Source: Streptomyces sp. 846.5 (GTDB lineage Bacteria > Actinomycetota > Actinomycetes > Streptomycetales > Streptomycetaceae). From it: a stretch of DNA of 64,000 nucleotides. Positions 1 to 8,088 of this stretch are shown one piece after another. The DNA is taken from contig NZ_SOBN01000001.1 in the NCBI RefSeq assembly GCF_004365705.1, forward strand, positions 2,434,555 through 2,498,554, read 5' to 3'. Each line of letters starts with the position of its first letter. The first letter of the stretch is position 1. The notes under the pieces were generated by a model, which saw nothing but the letters and a program-made list of their open reading frames with translations, was not told the DNA's origin and did not search any database. The position numbers were made by a program, and so were the translations under genes.

Positions 1-267
1 ACCGAGGCGGACGGCGCCTGGATGTGGGCCCTGCGCGACGCCAGCGGACTGCACGGTCTCCGCTGCGGCGCCTACGTCACCCTCACGGACGCGGGCTGGC
101 AGGTGCTCGGGGACGACCGCGGCGGCCGCCATCCGCACGCGGGCTCCTGGGCCGAGGAGGCGGTGCCACCCGTCCGCTCCATCAGTGCGCTGCCCGCGCA
201 TGCGACGATCCAGCCGCTACGGGTGCTGGAGGCCGCGCCCGAGCAGGCCAGAGCGGCCGTCCACTGA
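1..267 (+). CDS. C-terminal fragment of an unidentified protein
   Basis: The reading frame is open from the first base of the window to a TGA at 265-267, so only the last 88 codons are visible and the start lies upstream. An internal ATG at 22 has no convincing ribosome binding site. The visible residues (WALRDASGLHGLRCGAYVTL and onward) show no catalytic motif, membrane segment or repeat that I recognise. Codon use is typical of this genome, with G or C in nearly every third position, which supports a real gene. It converges with the next gene, leaving 27 bases between stops. Function unknown. Confidence 0.5.
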   Translation, partial: TEADGAWMWALRDASGLHGLRCGAYVTLTDAGWQVLGDDRGGRHPHAGSWAEEAVPPVRSISALPAHATIQPLRVLEAAPEQARAAVH

Positions 268-294
268 CAGCGGACGGCTGTGGCCCCTAAGGCG

Positions 295-948
295 TCAGCC
301 CTGCTGCGCCGGGATCAGGCCCGGATCGCCGCAGAGCACCACCAGTCGGGTCGCCCGGTCCAGGGCTGCGGCCAATGCCTGCCTGGCGACCGCCGGCGAA
401 CCCCCGTTCACCGCGAGTACGACGACCTCGCGGCGGACCGGACGGCACTGCGCCGCATCGGCGTAGAAGACATCGTTGCCCTCCTCCAGCTGCGCCCAGT
501 ACCGGTCGGCGCCGAAGGACTGCTCGTGCTGCTGCCACGGGTGCGGCTCACCCGTAGTCAGCACCAGCACCTCACCGGGCCGTCGGCCGGCGTCCAGCAG
601 CAGGTCGACCGAGTCGTCGGCACGCTCCAGCGCGCCCGCCGAACCGGCCGGGACGGACTGGATCTCCACGGTGGGCGGGGCGGGCACGACCGGTGCCGCC
701 GGAGCGGCGGGGTGCGGGTGCAGCGGGGCAGCCGGGCGACGTGGGACCGGACCCGGCTTGGGAACGCGCGGCGGCCCGGGGCGCGGAACCGGACGCGCGG
801 CAGTGGCAGGACTGTGTACGGCTGGGATTGCGGGCGGTGTCACAGAAGGCATGGTGCGGGCTGTCGCGTCCGTCTCGTCGTTGGATGGAACACGAGGGCC
901 CGGGGCGGTCTTGTGGATCTCCAGCTCCTCGGCAGAATCTGGCGGCAC
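295..948 (-). CDS. Hypothetical protein with a helicase C-terminal-like domain
   Basis: Predicted 217 residues from a GTG start. The first half (about residues 1-95) is low-complexity and rich in Pro, Ala and Arg, probably disordered. The second half, from about residue 120, contains EVLVLTTG, then VVVLAVNG and ALDRATRLVVLCGD. This order resembles the last RecA-like domain of superfamily I (UvrD/AAA) helicases, where the end reads like ALTRARxxLVVVGD. No Walker A motif is present, so this cannot be a complete helicase. It lies downstream of rnhB on the same strand, with a 140-base gap. The domain assignment is by eye only; the function is unknown. Confidence 0.7.
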   Translation of the reverse strand: MPPDSAEELEIHKTAPGPRVPSNDETDATARTMPSVTPPAIPAVHSPATAARPVPRPGPPRVPKPGPVPRRPAAPLHPHPAAPAAPVVPAPPTVEIQSVPAGSAGALERADDSVDLLLDAGRRPGEVLVLTTGEPHPWQQHEQSFGADRYWAQLEEGNDVFYADAAQCRPVRREVVVLAVNGGSPAVARQALAAALDRATRLVVLCGDPGLIPAQQG

Positions 949-1088
949 ACCGGATGGCGTCGCACAGCGCCCCAGAGCTTACTCGCTGGCATCGAACAGC
1001 CGGTAGGGGGCCCGCCCGTCCCCCGGGGACACTCCGTGAACTCCACGCGGACGCCCCGGGAACCGCACAAGAACATGTCGAATCCCCG

Positions 1089-1784
1089 TCAGAAACCCAG
1101 CGACAGCTGCTCCGAACCATCCGGCAGGGAATCGACCGGGAGACGGTAGGTCCGCAGATGCCGCCAGGCGGGCAGGTCGTCCAGGTACGACCAGGAGAGG
1201 CGGTGGTGCGGGGTGGGTCCGTGCTCGTCGAGCGCCGCCCGATGGACCGGGGAGGGATACCCGGCGTTGTCCCCGAAGGCGAACGCGGGGAAGTGGGCGC
1301 CGAGGTCGGCCATCATGCCGTCGCGCCGGACCTTGGCCAGCACCGAGGCCGCGGCGACCGAGACGCAGGACTGGTCACCCTTGATCACCGTGCGCACCTG
1401 CCAGGGACCGCCCAGGTAGTCGTGCTTCCCGTCCAGGATCACCGCGTCGGGGCGCACCGGAAGGGCCTCCAGCGCGCGGATCGCGGCCAGCCGCAGGGCA
1501 GCGGTCATGCCCAGTTCGTCGCATTCCAGCGGCGAGGCGTGGCCCAGCGCATGGGCGGTGACCCACTCGGCCAGCACCGGGGCGAGTTCGGTCCGGCGCC
1601 GGGCGGTCAGCAGCTTGGAGTCGGTGAGCCCCTGCGGCGGTCGGCGCAGCCCGGTGACGGCGGCGCACACGGTGACCGGACCGGCCCAGGCGCCCCGGCC
1701 GACCTCGTCGACTCCGGCCACCACCTGCGCTCCGGCCCTGCGCAGCGCGCGTTCGACACGGTGGTCCGGGGGCTCCACGGGCAT
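1089..1784 (-). CDS. rnhB: Ribonuclease HII
   Basis: 231 residues. RNase HII cuts the RNA strand of RNA-DNA hybrids and starts removal of single ribonucleotides misincorporated in DNA. The family signature [13 protein letters not shown] near residue 20 supplies the first acidic pair; further expected acidic residues are in ILDGKHDYL and in [21 protein letters not shown]. The ATG at 1784 is preferred over an in-frame upstream start at 1889 because GGAGAG lies about 8 bases before it and family members start just before the xVERxLR segment. The protein is of normal length for the family, and nothing looks broken. Confidence 0.95.
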   Translation of the reverse strand: MPVEPPDHRVERALRRAGAQVVAGVDEVGRGAWAGPVTVCAAVTGLRRPPQGLTDSKLLTARRRTELAPVLAEWVTAHALGHASPLECDELGMTAALRLAAIRALEALPVRPDAVILDGKHDYLGGPWQVRTVIKGDQSCVSVAAASVLAKVRRDGMMADLGAHFPAFAFGDNAGYPSPVHRAALDEHGPTPHHRLSWSYLDDLPAWRHLRTYRLPVDSLPDGSEQLSLGF

Positions 1785-1933
1785 CTGCGGTCTCTCCGAA
1801 GTCGACGGGGCAACGTCCCGACTGTCAGTGGCCGGGTGCACAGTGGTAAGTGCACCGTTCCAGTGTCCCAGTCGCGCGGCCCGCTCCACTCCCAGGAGGG
1901 TCCGCCCGGCAGGAGGGAGTGCACCGTGCGAGC

Positions 1934-1969
1934 CGAGTCAGGCCCGGACCACGAGTCAGGCCCGGACCA
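1934..1969. repeat. Perfect 18-bp tandem duplication across the tetR stop codon
   Basis: The unit CGAGTCAGGCCCGGACCA occurs at 1934-1951 and again at 1952-1969 without mismatch. On the minus strand each copy contains GGTCCGGGCCTGA, that is the last codons and stop of the TetR gene. The gene ends in the first copy read and the second copy lies just after the stop. Confidence 0.95.
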
Positions 1970-2564
1970 GGGGCAGCATGACCTCGTCGACCAGGGCGAC
2001 CGCGTCCGCCTCGGTCGGGGGTCCGTGCATCTTGGCCCGGTACAGCATCAGGGCCGGGGCGACATCCGCCACCAGCGGAGTCACCGCCTCGGCGCGGACC
2101 TCCCCGCGCTCCGCCCCGCGGCGCAGGACCTCCAGCATCATGGCCTTGCCCGGATCCGTCACGCATTCGTTCATCAGTCCGAGGAACGGGCGCGCCCGTT
2201 CGTGGTCGAGCTCGCCCATGATCACCCGGACCGCGCAGCCGGGCAGCGAGAGCATCGCCGACCTGGCCCGCTGCATCAGCTCCAGCAGGTCGCCCCGCAG
2301 GCTCCCGGTGTCCGGCACCGGACCGAACGGGGGCAGCGTGGCCCGCATCGCCCCGAGGACCAGCTCCTCCTTGGAGGACCAGCGGCGGTAGACGGCGGCC
2401 TTCCCGGTCCGCGCTCCGGTGGCCACGGCCTCCATGCTCAGCCGGGCGTACCCGGAGGCGACGAGCTCGTCCAGGGTCGCCTGGAAGATCGCCTGTTCGA
2501 GTACCGTGCCGCGCCTGCGCGAGGAACGGGGACCGGCGCCCCCGGTCGCCCCTGCCGTCACCAA
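1956..2564 (-). CDS. TetR/AcrR family transcriptional repressor
   Basis: 202 residues. The N-terminal helix-turn-helix spans about residues 25-70 (FQATLDELVASGYARLSMEA, then TGKAAVYRRWSSKEEL), the classic TetR layout. The C-terminal ligand-binding half is of the kind common in TetR proteins next to efflux pumps. It is divergent from the MFS exporter starting at 2676, and the 111 bases between them carry two identical palindromes, so autoregulation and repression of the exporter are likely. The inducing ligand cannot be inferred. The stop codon lies in a perfect 18-base tandem duplication (1934-1969). Confidence 0.92.
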   Translation of the reverse strand: MVTAGATGGAGPRSSRRRGTVLEQAIFQATLDELVASGYARLSMEAVATGARTGKAAVYRRWSSKEELVLGAMRATLPPFGPVPDTGSLRGDLLELMQRARSAMLSLPGCAVRVIMGELDHERARPFLGLMNECVTDPGKAMMLEVLRRGAERGEVRAEAVTPLVADVAPALMLYRAKMHGPPTEADAVALVDEVMLPLVRA

Positions 2565-2588
2565 GGAAGCCGCCTCCAGAAAATCTTT

Positions 2589-2608
2589 AGTGAACGGTTG
2601 TGTTCACT
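2589..2608. promoter_or_regulatory. Operator 1 of the TetR-MFS pair
   Basis: A perfect inverted repeat, AGTGAAC-N6-GTTCACT, lies 25 bases upstream of the tetR start. Its arms are identical to those of the second site at 2635-2654. Size and symmetry fit a TetR dimer site. Confidence 0.8.
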
Positions 2609-2634
2609 ACTTCAGCACCACTACCTTCGATTGT

Positions 2635-2654
2635 AGTGAACGACCCCGTTCACT
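2635..2654. promoter_or_regulatory. Operator 2 of the TetR-MFS pair
   Basis: A second perfect AGTGAAC-N6-GTTCACT palindrome with the same 6-base spacing as operator 1, 46 bases centre to centre. It ends 21 bases before the GTG of the exporter, where binding would block transcription start or elongation. Confidence 0.8.
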
Positions 2655-2675
2655 CCAGGTCCACAGGGGGACATT

Positions 2676-4262
2676 GTGGCCGTACCCAGCACCATCACCC
2701 GCTCGTCACCACCCCAGGCACGCCGCGGTCAGCACCCGGGCATCGCGCTCACGGTCATCGCCGCCACCCAGTTGATGGTCATCCTCGACGCCACCATCGT
2801 GAACATCGCCCTGCCCCACATCGCGACGGCGTTGAAGCTCTCGACCACCAATCTGTCCTGGGTCATCAACGCCTACACCCTCACCTTCGGCGGGCTGCTG
2901 CTGCTCGGCGGCCGCATCGGCGACATCATGGGGCGCCGCTCCACACTGATGGCCGGAGTCCTGCTGTTCAGTCTTGCCTCGCTGCTCGGCGGACTGGCCA
3001 CGGCGCCCTGGATGCTGCTGGCCGCGCGGGCTCTCCAGGGCATGGGCGGCGCCATCGCCTCGCCCACCGCACTGGCACTGATCACCACCAACTTCGAGGA
3101 GGGGCCGGACCGCAACCGTGCCTTCGGGGTGTTCTCCGCGGTGGCCGGAGCGGGCGGCGCCATCGGCCTGCTGGCCGGCGGCATGCTCACCACCTGGCTC
3201 TCCTGGCGCTGGGTGCTGTTTGTGAACGTGCCGATCGGCATCGCGATCGCCCTGCTCGCCCCGCTCTACATCAACGACTCCGAACGCCGCCCCGGCCGCT
3301 TCGACCTGCCAGGAGCGCTGAGCTCCACCATCGGCATGGTCTCGCTGGTCTACGGCTTCATCAGGGCCTCCCAGAACGGCTGGTCCGACCCCTGGACCCT
3401 GGGCGCCTTCGGTCTCGCCGTGGTCCTGCTCGCCGGATTCCTGGTGATCGAGTCGCGCACCGCCCAGCCGATCACCCCGCTGCGGATGTTCCGCAACCGC
3501 AACCGCTCCGGCAGCTACGGCATCATGCTCTGCCTGGCAGCGGCGATGTTCAGCATCTTCTTCTTCGTCACGCTGTTCGTGCAGGACGTCCTCCGCTACA
3601 GCCCGCTGCGCGCCGGGCTGGCCTTCCTGCCGATCAGCTTCGCCATCGTCACCGCCGCGCAGATATCGGCCCGGCTGCAGATCAAGCTCGGCCCCAAACC
3701 GTTCTTCATCGCCGGCTCGCTGCTGGTCACCGGGGGCATCTCCTGGCTCACCCAGATCGACGTCGGCACCAGCTACGCCAGCGGGATCCTCGGCCCCACC
3801 CTGCTGTTCGGCCTGGGCATGGGCTGCATCTTCGTCCCCATCATGCTGACGGCCGTCGCGGGCGTCGCGCCGGCGGAGACCGGGGCCGCGACCGGGCTGC
3901 TCAATGCCACCCAGCAGGTGGGCGGCTCGCTGGGCCTGTCCATCCTGGTCACCGTGTTCGGAACGGCCAGCCGCCACGAGGGCAAGCACCAGGCCGCGCA
4001 GTTCCTGGCCCACGCCACCCCGCAGCAGCTCGCGGCCTTCAAGCACAGCGGGCAGTTGCCGAAGCAGTACGCCGACCTGGTCCTCACCCACGGCATATCC
4101 ACCGCCTTCGAGATGGGCCTGGTCTTCGCCCTGCTGGCCGCGATCATCTCGGTGTTCGTCATCAAGAAGCCCCCGGTGCCGCAGGCGCCGGGCGGTCCCG
4201 GGCTGCACGATGCGGCACCGGCCGACGAACTGGCGAAACAGCCGGACGACGAGGCGGCCTGA
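2676..4262 (+). CDS. MFS drug exporter, DHA2 (14-helix) family
   Basis: 528 residues, the normal length of the EmrB/QacA-like DHA2 family of proton-driven drug exporters in the cytoplasmic membrane. The first helix ends in LDATIVNIALP, the family's helix-1 signature with an acidic residue. It is followed by the loop motif GGRIGDIMGRR (motif A) and about 14 hydrophobic segments. The GTG at 2676 is preceded by AGGGGG at a suitable distance. A charged tail of about 35 residues follows the last helix. Substrate is unknown. Expression is likely controlled by the divergent TetR protein through the two palindromes upstream. Confidence 0.93.
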   Translation: MAVPSTITRSSPPQARRGQHPGIALTVIAATQLMVILDATIVNIALPHIATALKLSTTNLSWVINAYTLTFGGLLLLGGRIGDIMGRRSTLMAGVLLFSLASLLGGLATAPWMLLAARALQGMGGAIASPTALALITTNFEEGPDRNRAFGVFSAVAGAGGAIGLLAGGMLTTWLSWRWVLFVNVPIGIAIALLAPLYINDSERRPGRFDLPGALSSTIGMVSLVYGFIRASQNGWSDPWTLGAFGLAVVLLAGFLVIESRTAQPITPLRMFRNRNRSGSYGIMLCLAAAMFSIFFFVTLFVQDVLRYSPLRAGLAFLPISFAIVTAAQISARLQIKLGPKPFFIAGSLLVTGGISWLTQIDVGTSYASGILGPTLLFGLGMGCIFVPIMLTAVAGVAPAETGAATGLLNATQQVGGSLGLSILVTVFGTASRHEGKHQAAQFLAHATPQQLAAFKHSGQLPKQYADLVLTHGISTAFEMGLVFALLAAIISVFVIKKPPVPQAPGGPGLHDAAPADELAKQPDDEAA

Positions 4263-4379
4263 CATCCCTTTCGCAGAACCGTTAACGCCTGCTCAACTGT
4301 CATCGGTAGAACAATTTGCTGGTGCCACCGAATCCTCGACCGGCAACCTGGGACCACCCCTCACCCCAGGAGCTGAGCC

Positions 4380-5270
4380 ATGGAACTCCCCTTCGGCCGT
4401 ACCGCCGCCGCGATGATCACTCCGTTCCACGCCGACGGAAGCCTCGACACCAACGGCGCGCAGGCCCTCGCCGTCCACCTGGTCAGCCAGGGCTGTGACG
4501 GGCTGGTCCTCAGCGGCACCACCGGGGAGTCCCCCACCACCAGCGACGCCGAGAAGGACGCCCTGCTGCGGGCGGTCCTGGAGGCCGTCGGCGACCGGGC
4601 CCGGGTGACCGCCGGGGTGGGCAGCAACGACACCCGCCACACCCTCGAGCTGGCCCGCGCCGCGGAGCGCACCGGGGCGCACGGCCTGCTGCTCGTCACG
4701 CCGTACTACAACAGGCCCGGCCAGGAAGGACTGTGCCGCCACTTCACCGCCGTCGCCGACGCCATCCCACTGCCCGTCATGCTCTACGACGTCCCCGAGC
4801 GCACCGGAAGCCGCCTCACCGAGGAGAGCCTGCTACGGCTCGCCGAACACCCGCGGATCACCGCCGTGAAGGACGCCACGGCGGACCTCGCCACGAGCGC
4901 CCGGATCATCGCCCGCACCGATCTGCAGTACTACTCGGGCACGGACGAACTGAACCTCCCGCTCTACGCCCTGGGTGCCGTCGGCGCGGTGAGCACCGTC
5001 GCCAATGTGGCCCCCGGCGAGACCAGGGCTGTCCTGGACGCCCACACCGGCGGCGATCCGCTCGCGGCCGTCCGCCTCAACCAGCGGTTGATCCCGCTGA
5101 TGGAGGCGATGATGACGCGCGCCCCCGGCACGGTCACCAGCAAGGCCCTGCTGCGCCACCGGGGACTGCCCGCCGGTCCGGTACGGCTGCCGCTGGTCGA
5201 CGCCTCGCCGGAGCTGACCGCCGCACTCACCGAGGCGATGGCCGTCGCCCTGGCGACGGTCCCGGTCTGA
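4380..5270 (+). CDS. dapA: 4-hydroxy-tetrahydrodipicolinate synthase
   Basis: 296 residues. The enzyme condenses pyruvate with aspartate semialdehyde, the first committed step to diaminopimelate and lysine. All key residues can be seen: GTTGE (threonine pair of the proton relay), TPYYNRP (tyrosine from the partner subunit), MLYDVPERTG (active-site tyrosine and substrate-binding arginine) and AVKDAT with the Schiff-base lysine. AGGAG lies 8 bases before the ATG. Streptomycetes usually carry more than one dapA; this copy is placed between two drug exporter units, away from other lysine genes, so it may be a secondary copy. It converges with the next gene with only 15 bases between them and no clear terminator. 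Confidence 0.93.
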   Translation: MELPFGRTAAAMITPFHADGSLDTNGAQALAVHLVSQGCDGLVLSGTTGESPTTSDAEKDALLRAVLEAVGDRARVTAGVGSNDTRHTLELARAAERTGAHGLLLVTPYYNRPGQEGLCRHFTAVADAIPLPVMLYDVPERTGSRLTEESLLRLAEHPRITAVKDATADLATSARIIARTDLQYYSGTDELNLPLYALGAVGAVSTVANVAPGETRAVLDAHTGGDPLAAVRLNQRLIPLMEAMMTRAPGTVTSKALLRHRGLPAGPVRLPLVDASPELTAALTEAMAVALATVPV

Positions 5271-5285
5271 CCCCGGCCTGACTGG

Positions 5286-5918
5286 TCACATCCAGCGGTC
5301 GAAAGGCCGGTCGAGGGTGTAGCGGTCATCGGGGCCCAGCAGCAGGGTCCGGCATTCGCCGTTGTCCGGATTGGAGAGCGCCTCGAACTCCTCCACTGAC
5401 CAGTGGAACCAGCGCATGCAGAACAGGCGCATCATCAGGCCGTGCGTCACCAGCAGCACATTCGGCGGATAGTCCGGGCGTTCGAAATTGCGGTGCAGGG
5501 TCTCGAAGAACGCACCGACCCGGTCGTACACATCGGCGCCCGACTCGCCCTGGGTGAACCGGTAGAAGAAATGCCCGTAGGCGTCCCGCGCCTTGCGCTG
5601 CCGGCGGATGTCCTCGGCGTCCTGGAGATTCCCCCAGTCCTGCTCCCGCAGTCTCGGTTCCTCCATCACCCGGGTCCGCGTCGGATTCATCCCCAGCAGC
5701 GCATAGGTCTGCCGATTGCGCAGATAGGGAGAGACATAGGCCTGCACCGGATCCAGCCCGAACTGCGCCCGCAACTCCTCACCCACCGCCCGCGACTGCT
5801 CCCGGCCCTTCGCGGTCAATTCCAGCGCATGATCCGGTACTCGCTCGTAGATCGTCTCGTCGACGTTCCCCTGCGACTCCCCATGCCTGACCAGCACAAT
5901 GCGCTGTGGACGTGCCAT
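5286..5918 (-). CDS. Histidine phosphatase family protein (phosphoglycerate mutase-like)
   Basis: 210 residues. LVRHGES at residues 9-15 is the catalytic RHG motif with the histidine that becomes phosphorylated. SPYLRNRQT gives the conserved arginine and THGLMMRLF the second catalytic histidine. The branch contains phosphatases and mutases with many substrates, so the physiological substrate is open; the sequence alone does not support calling it a glycolytic mutase. It is divergent from the marR gene. Confidence 0.88.
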   Translation of the reverse strand: MARPQRIVLVRHGESQGNVDETIYERVPDHALELTAKGREQSRAVGEELRAQFGLDPVQAYVSPYLRNRQTYALLGMNPTRTRVMEEPRLREQDWGNLQDAEDIRRQRKARDAYGHFFYRFTQGESGADVYDRVGAFFETLHRNFERPDYPPNVLLVTHGLMMRLFCMRWFHWSVEEFEALSNPDNGECRTLLLGPDDRYTLDRPFDRWM

Positions 5919-6021
5919 GCGACCACCCTAACCGGCCGTTTCACGGCGGGCGCGGCGCCCCCTCCAGCAAATGGTCCCTTCCGGATAATCCGCCACAGAT
6001 CGAATTGCTACCCTGGTGGGC

Positions 6022-6510
6022 ATGACCTCCATGACGCCCACCCGCACCGAGCCCGACCTGTCCTTTCTACTGGACCACAGCAGCCATGTGCTGCGGACGC
6101 AGATGTCGGCGGCGCTGGCCGAGATCGGGCTGACCGCACGGATGCACTGCGTCCTGGTCCACGCCCTGGAGGAGGAGCGGACCCAGGCCCAGCTGGCCGA
6201 GATCGGCGACATGGACAAGACCACCATGGTGGTCACCGTGGACGCCCTGGAGGAGGCCGGACTGGCCGAGCGCCGCCCGTCGAGCCGGGACCGACGGGCC
6301 CGGATCATCGCCGTGACCGAGGAGGGCGCCCGGATCGCCGAACAGAGCCAGCAGATCGTCGACGGCGTCCACCAGCGCGCTCTCGCCGCTCTGCCGGAGG
6401 AAGCCCGCGACGCGCTGCTGAACGCCCTGAACCTGCTGGTCGGCGACCATCTGGCAGTGGCGGCCGCAGCCCCGCGGTCGGCCCGCCGGGCACGACAGCG
6501 CGAGAAGTAG
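6022..6510 (+). CDS. MarR family transcriptional regulator
   Basis: About 162 residues. The winged helix occupies roughly residues 40-105, with RTQAQLAEIGDMDKTTMVVT as the helix-turn-helix and the wing in RRPSSRDRRARIIAVTEEG, a typical MarR segment (DxRxxxxxLT). Start choice is uncertain: a GTG at 6016 and ATGs at 6022 and 6031 are in frame and none has a strong ribosome binding site. It lies 75 bases upstream of a second MFS exporter on the same strand, so the two are probably coregulated. Confidence 0.88.
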   Translation: MTSMTPTRTEPDLSFLLDHSSHVLRTQMSAALAEIGLTARMHCVLVHALEEERTQAQLAEIGDMDKTTMVVTVDALEEAGLAERRPSSRDRRARIIAVTEEGARIAEQSQQIVDGVHQRALAALPEEARDALLNALNLLVGDHLAVAAAAPRSARRARQREK

Positions 6511-6517
6511 AACCGAA

Positions 6518-6530
6518 ATAGATCGTCTAT
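6518..6530. promoter_or_regulatory. Candidate MarR operator
   Basis: ATAGA-TCG-TCTAT, a perfect inverted repeat just after the marR stop and 55 bases before the exporter start, in an unusually AT-rich stretch (6511-6545). A weaker related half-site, CTATCTGCTAG, follows. Placement suggests control of a promoter between the two genes. Confidence 0.55.
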
Positions 6531-6585
6531 AACAAAACTATCTGCTAGCGTCTCTTCTGTCGCCCCTTCGGACAGGAGAGTCCGC

Positions 6586-8088
6586 ATGCCTGCCACACCC
6601 AGCACCCGCTCCCGCACACTCGCTCTCGCCGTCATCGCCACCGGCCTGCTCATGGTCGTACTCGACGGCAGCATCGTGACCGTGGCGATGCCGGCCATCC
6701 AGAACGACCTCGGCTTCTCCGCCGCCGGGCTGAGCTGGGTCGTCAACGCCTACCTGATCGCCTTCGGCAGCCTGCTGCTGCTCGCCGGACGGCTCGGCGA
6801 CCTCATCGGCCGCAAGCGGATGTTCCTCGCCGGAACCACCGTGTTCACCGCGGCCTCGGTCCTCGCCGGAACCGCCACCACCCCTGCCCTGCTCATCGCG
6901 GCCCGCTTCCTGCAGGGCATCGGCAGCGCCATGGCCTCGGCCGTCGGCCTGGGCATCCTGGTGACCCTCTTCACCGAATCCGGGGAACGCTCCAGGGCCA
7001 TCGCCGTCTTCAGCTTCACCGGCGCGGCCGGCGCGTCGATCGGCCAGGTCCTCGGCGGCGTCCTCACCGACGCCCTCGACTGGCACTGGATCTTCTTCAT
7101 CAACATGCCGATCGGGCTCGCCACCCTGGCCGTCGCCGCGGTCGTGCTGCCCGCCGACCGGGGCCTCGGCCTGAAGGCCGGAGCCGACGCCATCGGCGCC
7201 GTCCTGGTCACCGCCGGGCTGATGCTCGGCATCTACACCGTCGTCAAGGTCGAGGAGTACGGCTGGACCTCGGCCCGCACGCTGGGCCTCGGCGCCCTGG
7301 CCGCGGCCCTGCTCGCCGGGTTCACCGTCCGGCAGGCGACGGCCCGGACCCCGCTGGTGCCGCTGCGCCTGTTCCGCTCCCGCGCCGTCGCCGGAGCCAA
7401 CCTGGTGCAGATGCTCATGGTCGCCGCGCTGTTCTCGTTCCAGGTCCTGGTCGCGCTCTACCTGCAGCATGTGCTCGGCTACAGCGCCACCCGGACCGGC
7501 CTGGCCATGCTCCCGGCCGCCGCCGTCATCGGCGTGGTGTCGCTGGGCGTCTCCGCCCGGCTCAACGCCCGCTTCGGCGAGCGCGCCGTCCTGCTGACCG
7601 GGCTGGCCCTGCTGGTCGGCGTCCTCGGACTGCTCGCCCGGATCCCCGTCCACGCCCACTACGCCACCGACCTGCTGCCGGTCATGCTCCTAGCCGCAGG
7701 CTTCGGACTCGCCCTGCCCGCGCTGACCACGCTGGGCATGTCCGGCGCGAAGTCCGACGACGCCGGGCTCGCCTCGGGGCTGTTCAACACCACCCAGCAG
7801 ATCGGCATGGCCCTCGGCGTCGCCGTCCTCACCACCCTCGCCGCCGCCCGCAGCAGCCGCCTGCTCGCCCACGGCAGCTCCCCGGCCGCCGCCCTGACCG
7901 GCGGCTACCACCTGGCCTTCGCCGTCGGCGCGGGTCTGCTGGTCACCGCCCTGGTGGTCGCCGCCGTGCTGCTCCGCAGCGCGCCGGGAAAGGACGCGGC
8001 CCCCGGAGCACTGGGCTCCGGGGGCCGCATCAGGGCTGGGCAGGATCAGCTGCAGCCGCTGGTGGAGCCGCAGCCCTCGCAGAGGTAG
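6586..8088 (+). CDS. MFS drug exporter, DHA2 family
   Basis: 500 residues with about 14 hydrophobic segments. Helix 1 carries LDGSIVTVAMPAI, and AGRLGDLIGRKR is the motif A loop between helices 2 and 3. AGGAG sits before the ATG, enclosed by short GGAC/GTCC arms that could fold around it. The last 35 or so residues are not membrane-like, and the frame runs through a strong hairpin (7996-8028) and 43 bases into the convergent nrdJ gene, which is odd. It is a paralogue of the exporter at 2676, but its partner regulator is of MarR rather than TetR type. Confidence 0.92.
   Translation: MPATPSTRSRTLALAVIATGLLMVVLDGSIVTVAMPAIQNDLGFSAAGLSWVVNAYLIAFGSLLLLAGRLGDLIGRKRMFLAGTTVFTAASVLAGTATTPALLIAARFLQGIGSAMASAVGLGILVTLFTESGERSRAIAVFSFTGAAGASIGQVLGGVLTDALDWHWIFFINMPIGLATLAVAAVVLPADRGLGLKAGADAIGAVLVTAGLMLGIYTVVKVEEYGWTSARTLGLGALAAALLAGFTVRQATARTPLVPLRLFRSRAVAGANLVQMLMVAALFSFQVLVALYLQHVLGYSATRTGLAMLPAAAVIGVVSLGVSARLNARFGERAVLLTGLALLVGVLGLLARIPVHAHYATDLLPVMLLAAGFGLALPALTTLGMSGAKSDDAGLASGLFNTTQQIGMALGVAVLTTLAAARSSRLLAHGSSPAAALTGGYHLAFAVGAGLLVTALVVAAVLLRSAPGKDAAPGALGSGGRIRAGQDQLQPLVEPQPSQR
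7996..8028. terminator. Hairpin terminator inside the 3' end of the exporter gene
   Basis: Arms GCGGCCCCCGGAGC (7996-8009) and GCTCCGGGGGCCGC (8015-8028) pair over 14 bp with a 5-base loop. It lies 17 bases beyond the nrdJ stop, so it can end nrdJ transcription, and it is inside the translated end of the MFS gene. No U-run follows, as is usual in streptomycetes. Confidence 0.75.
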
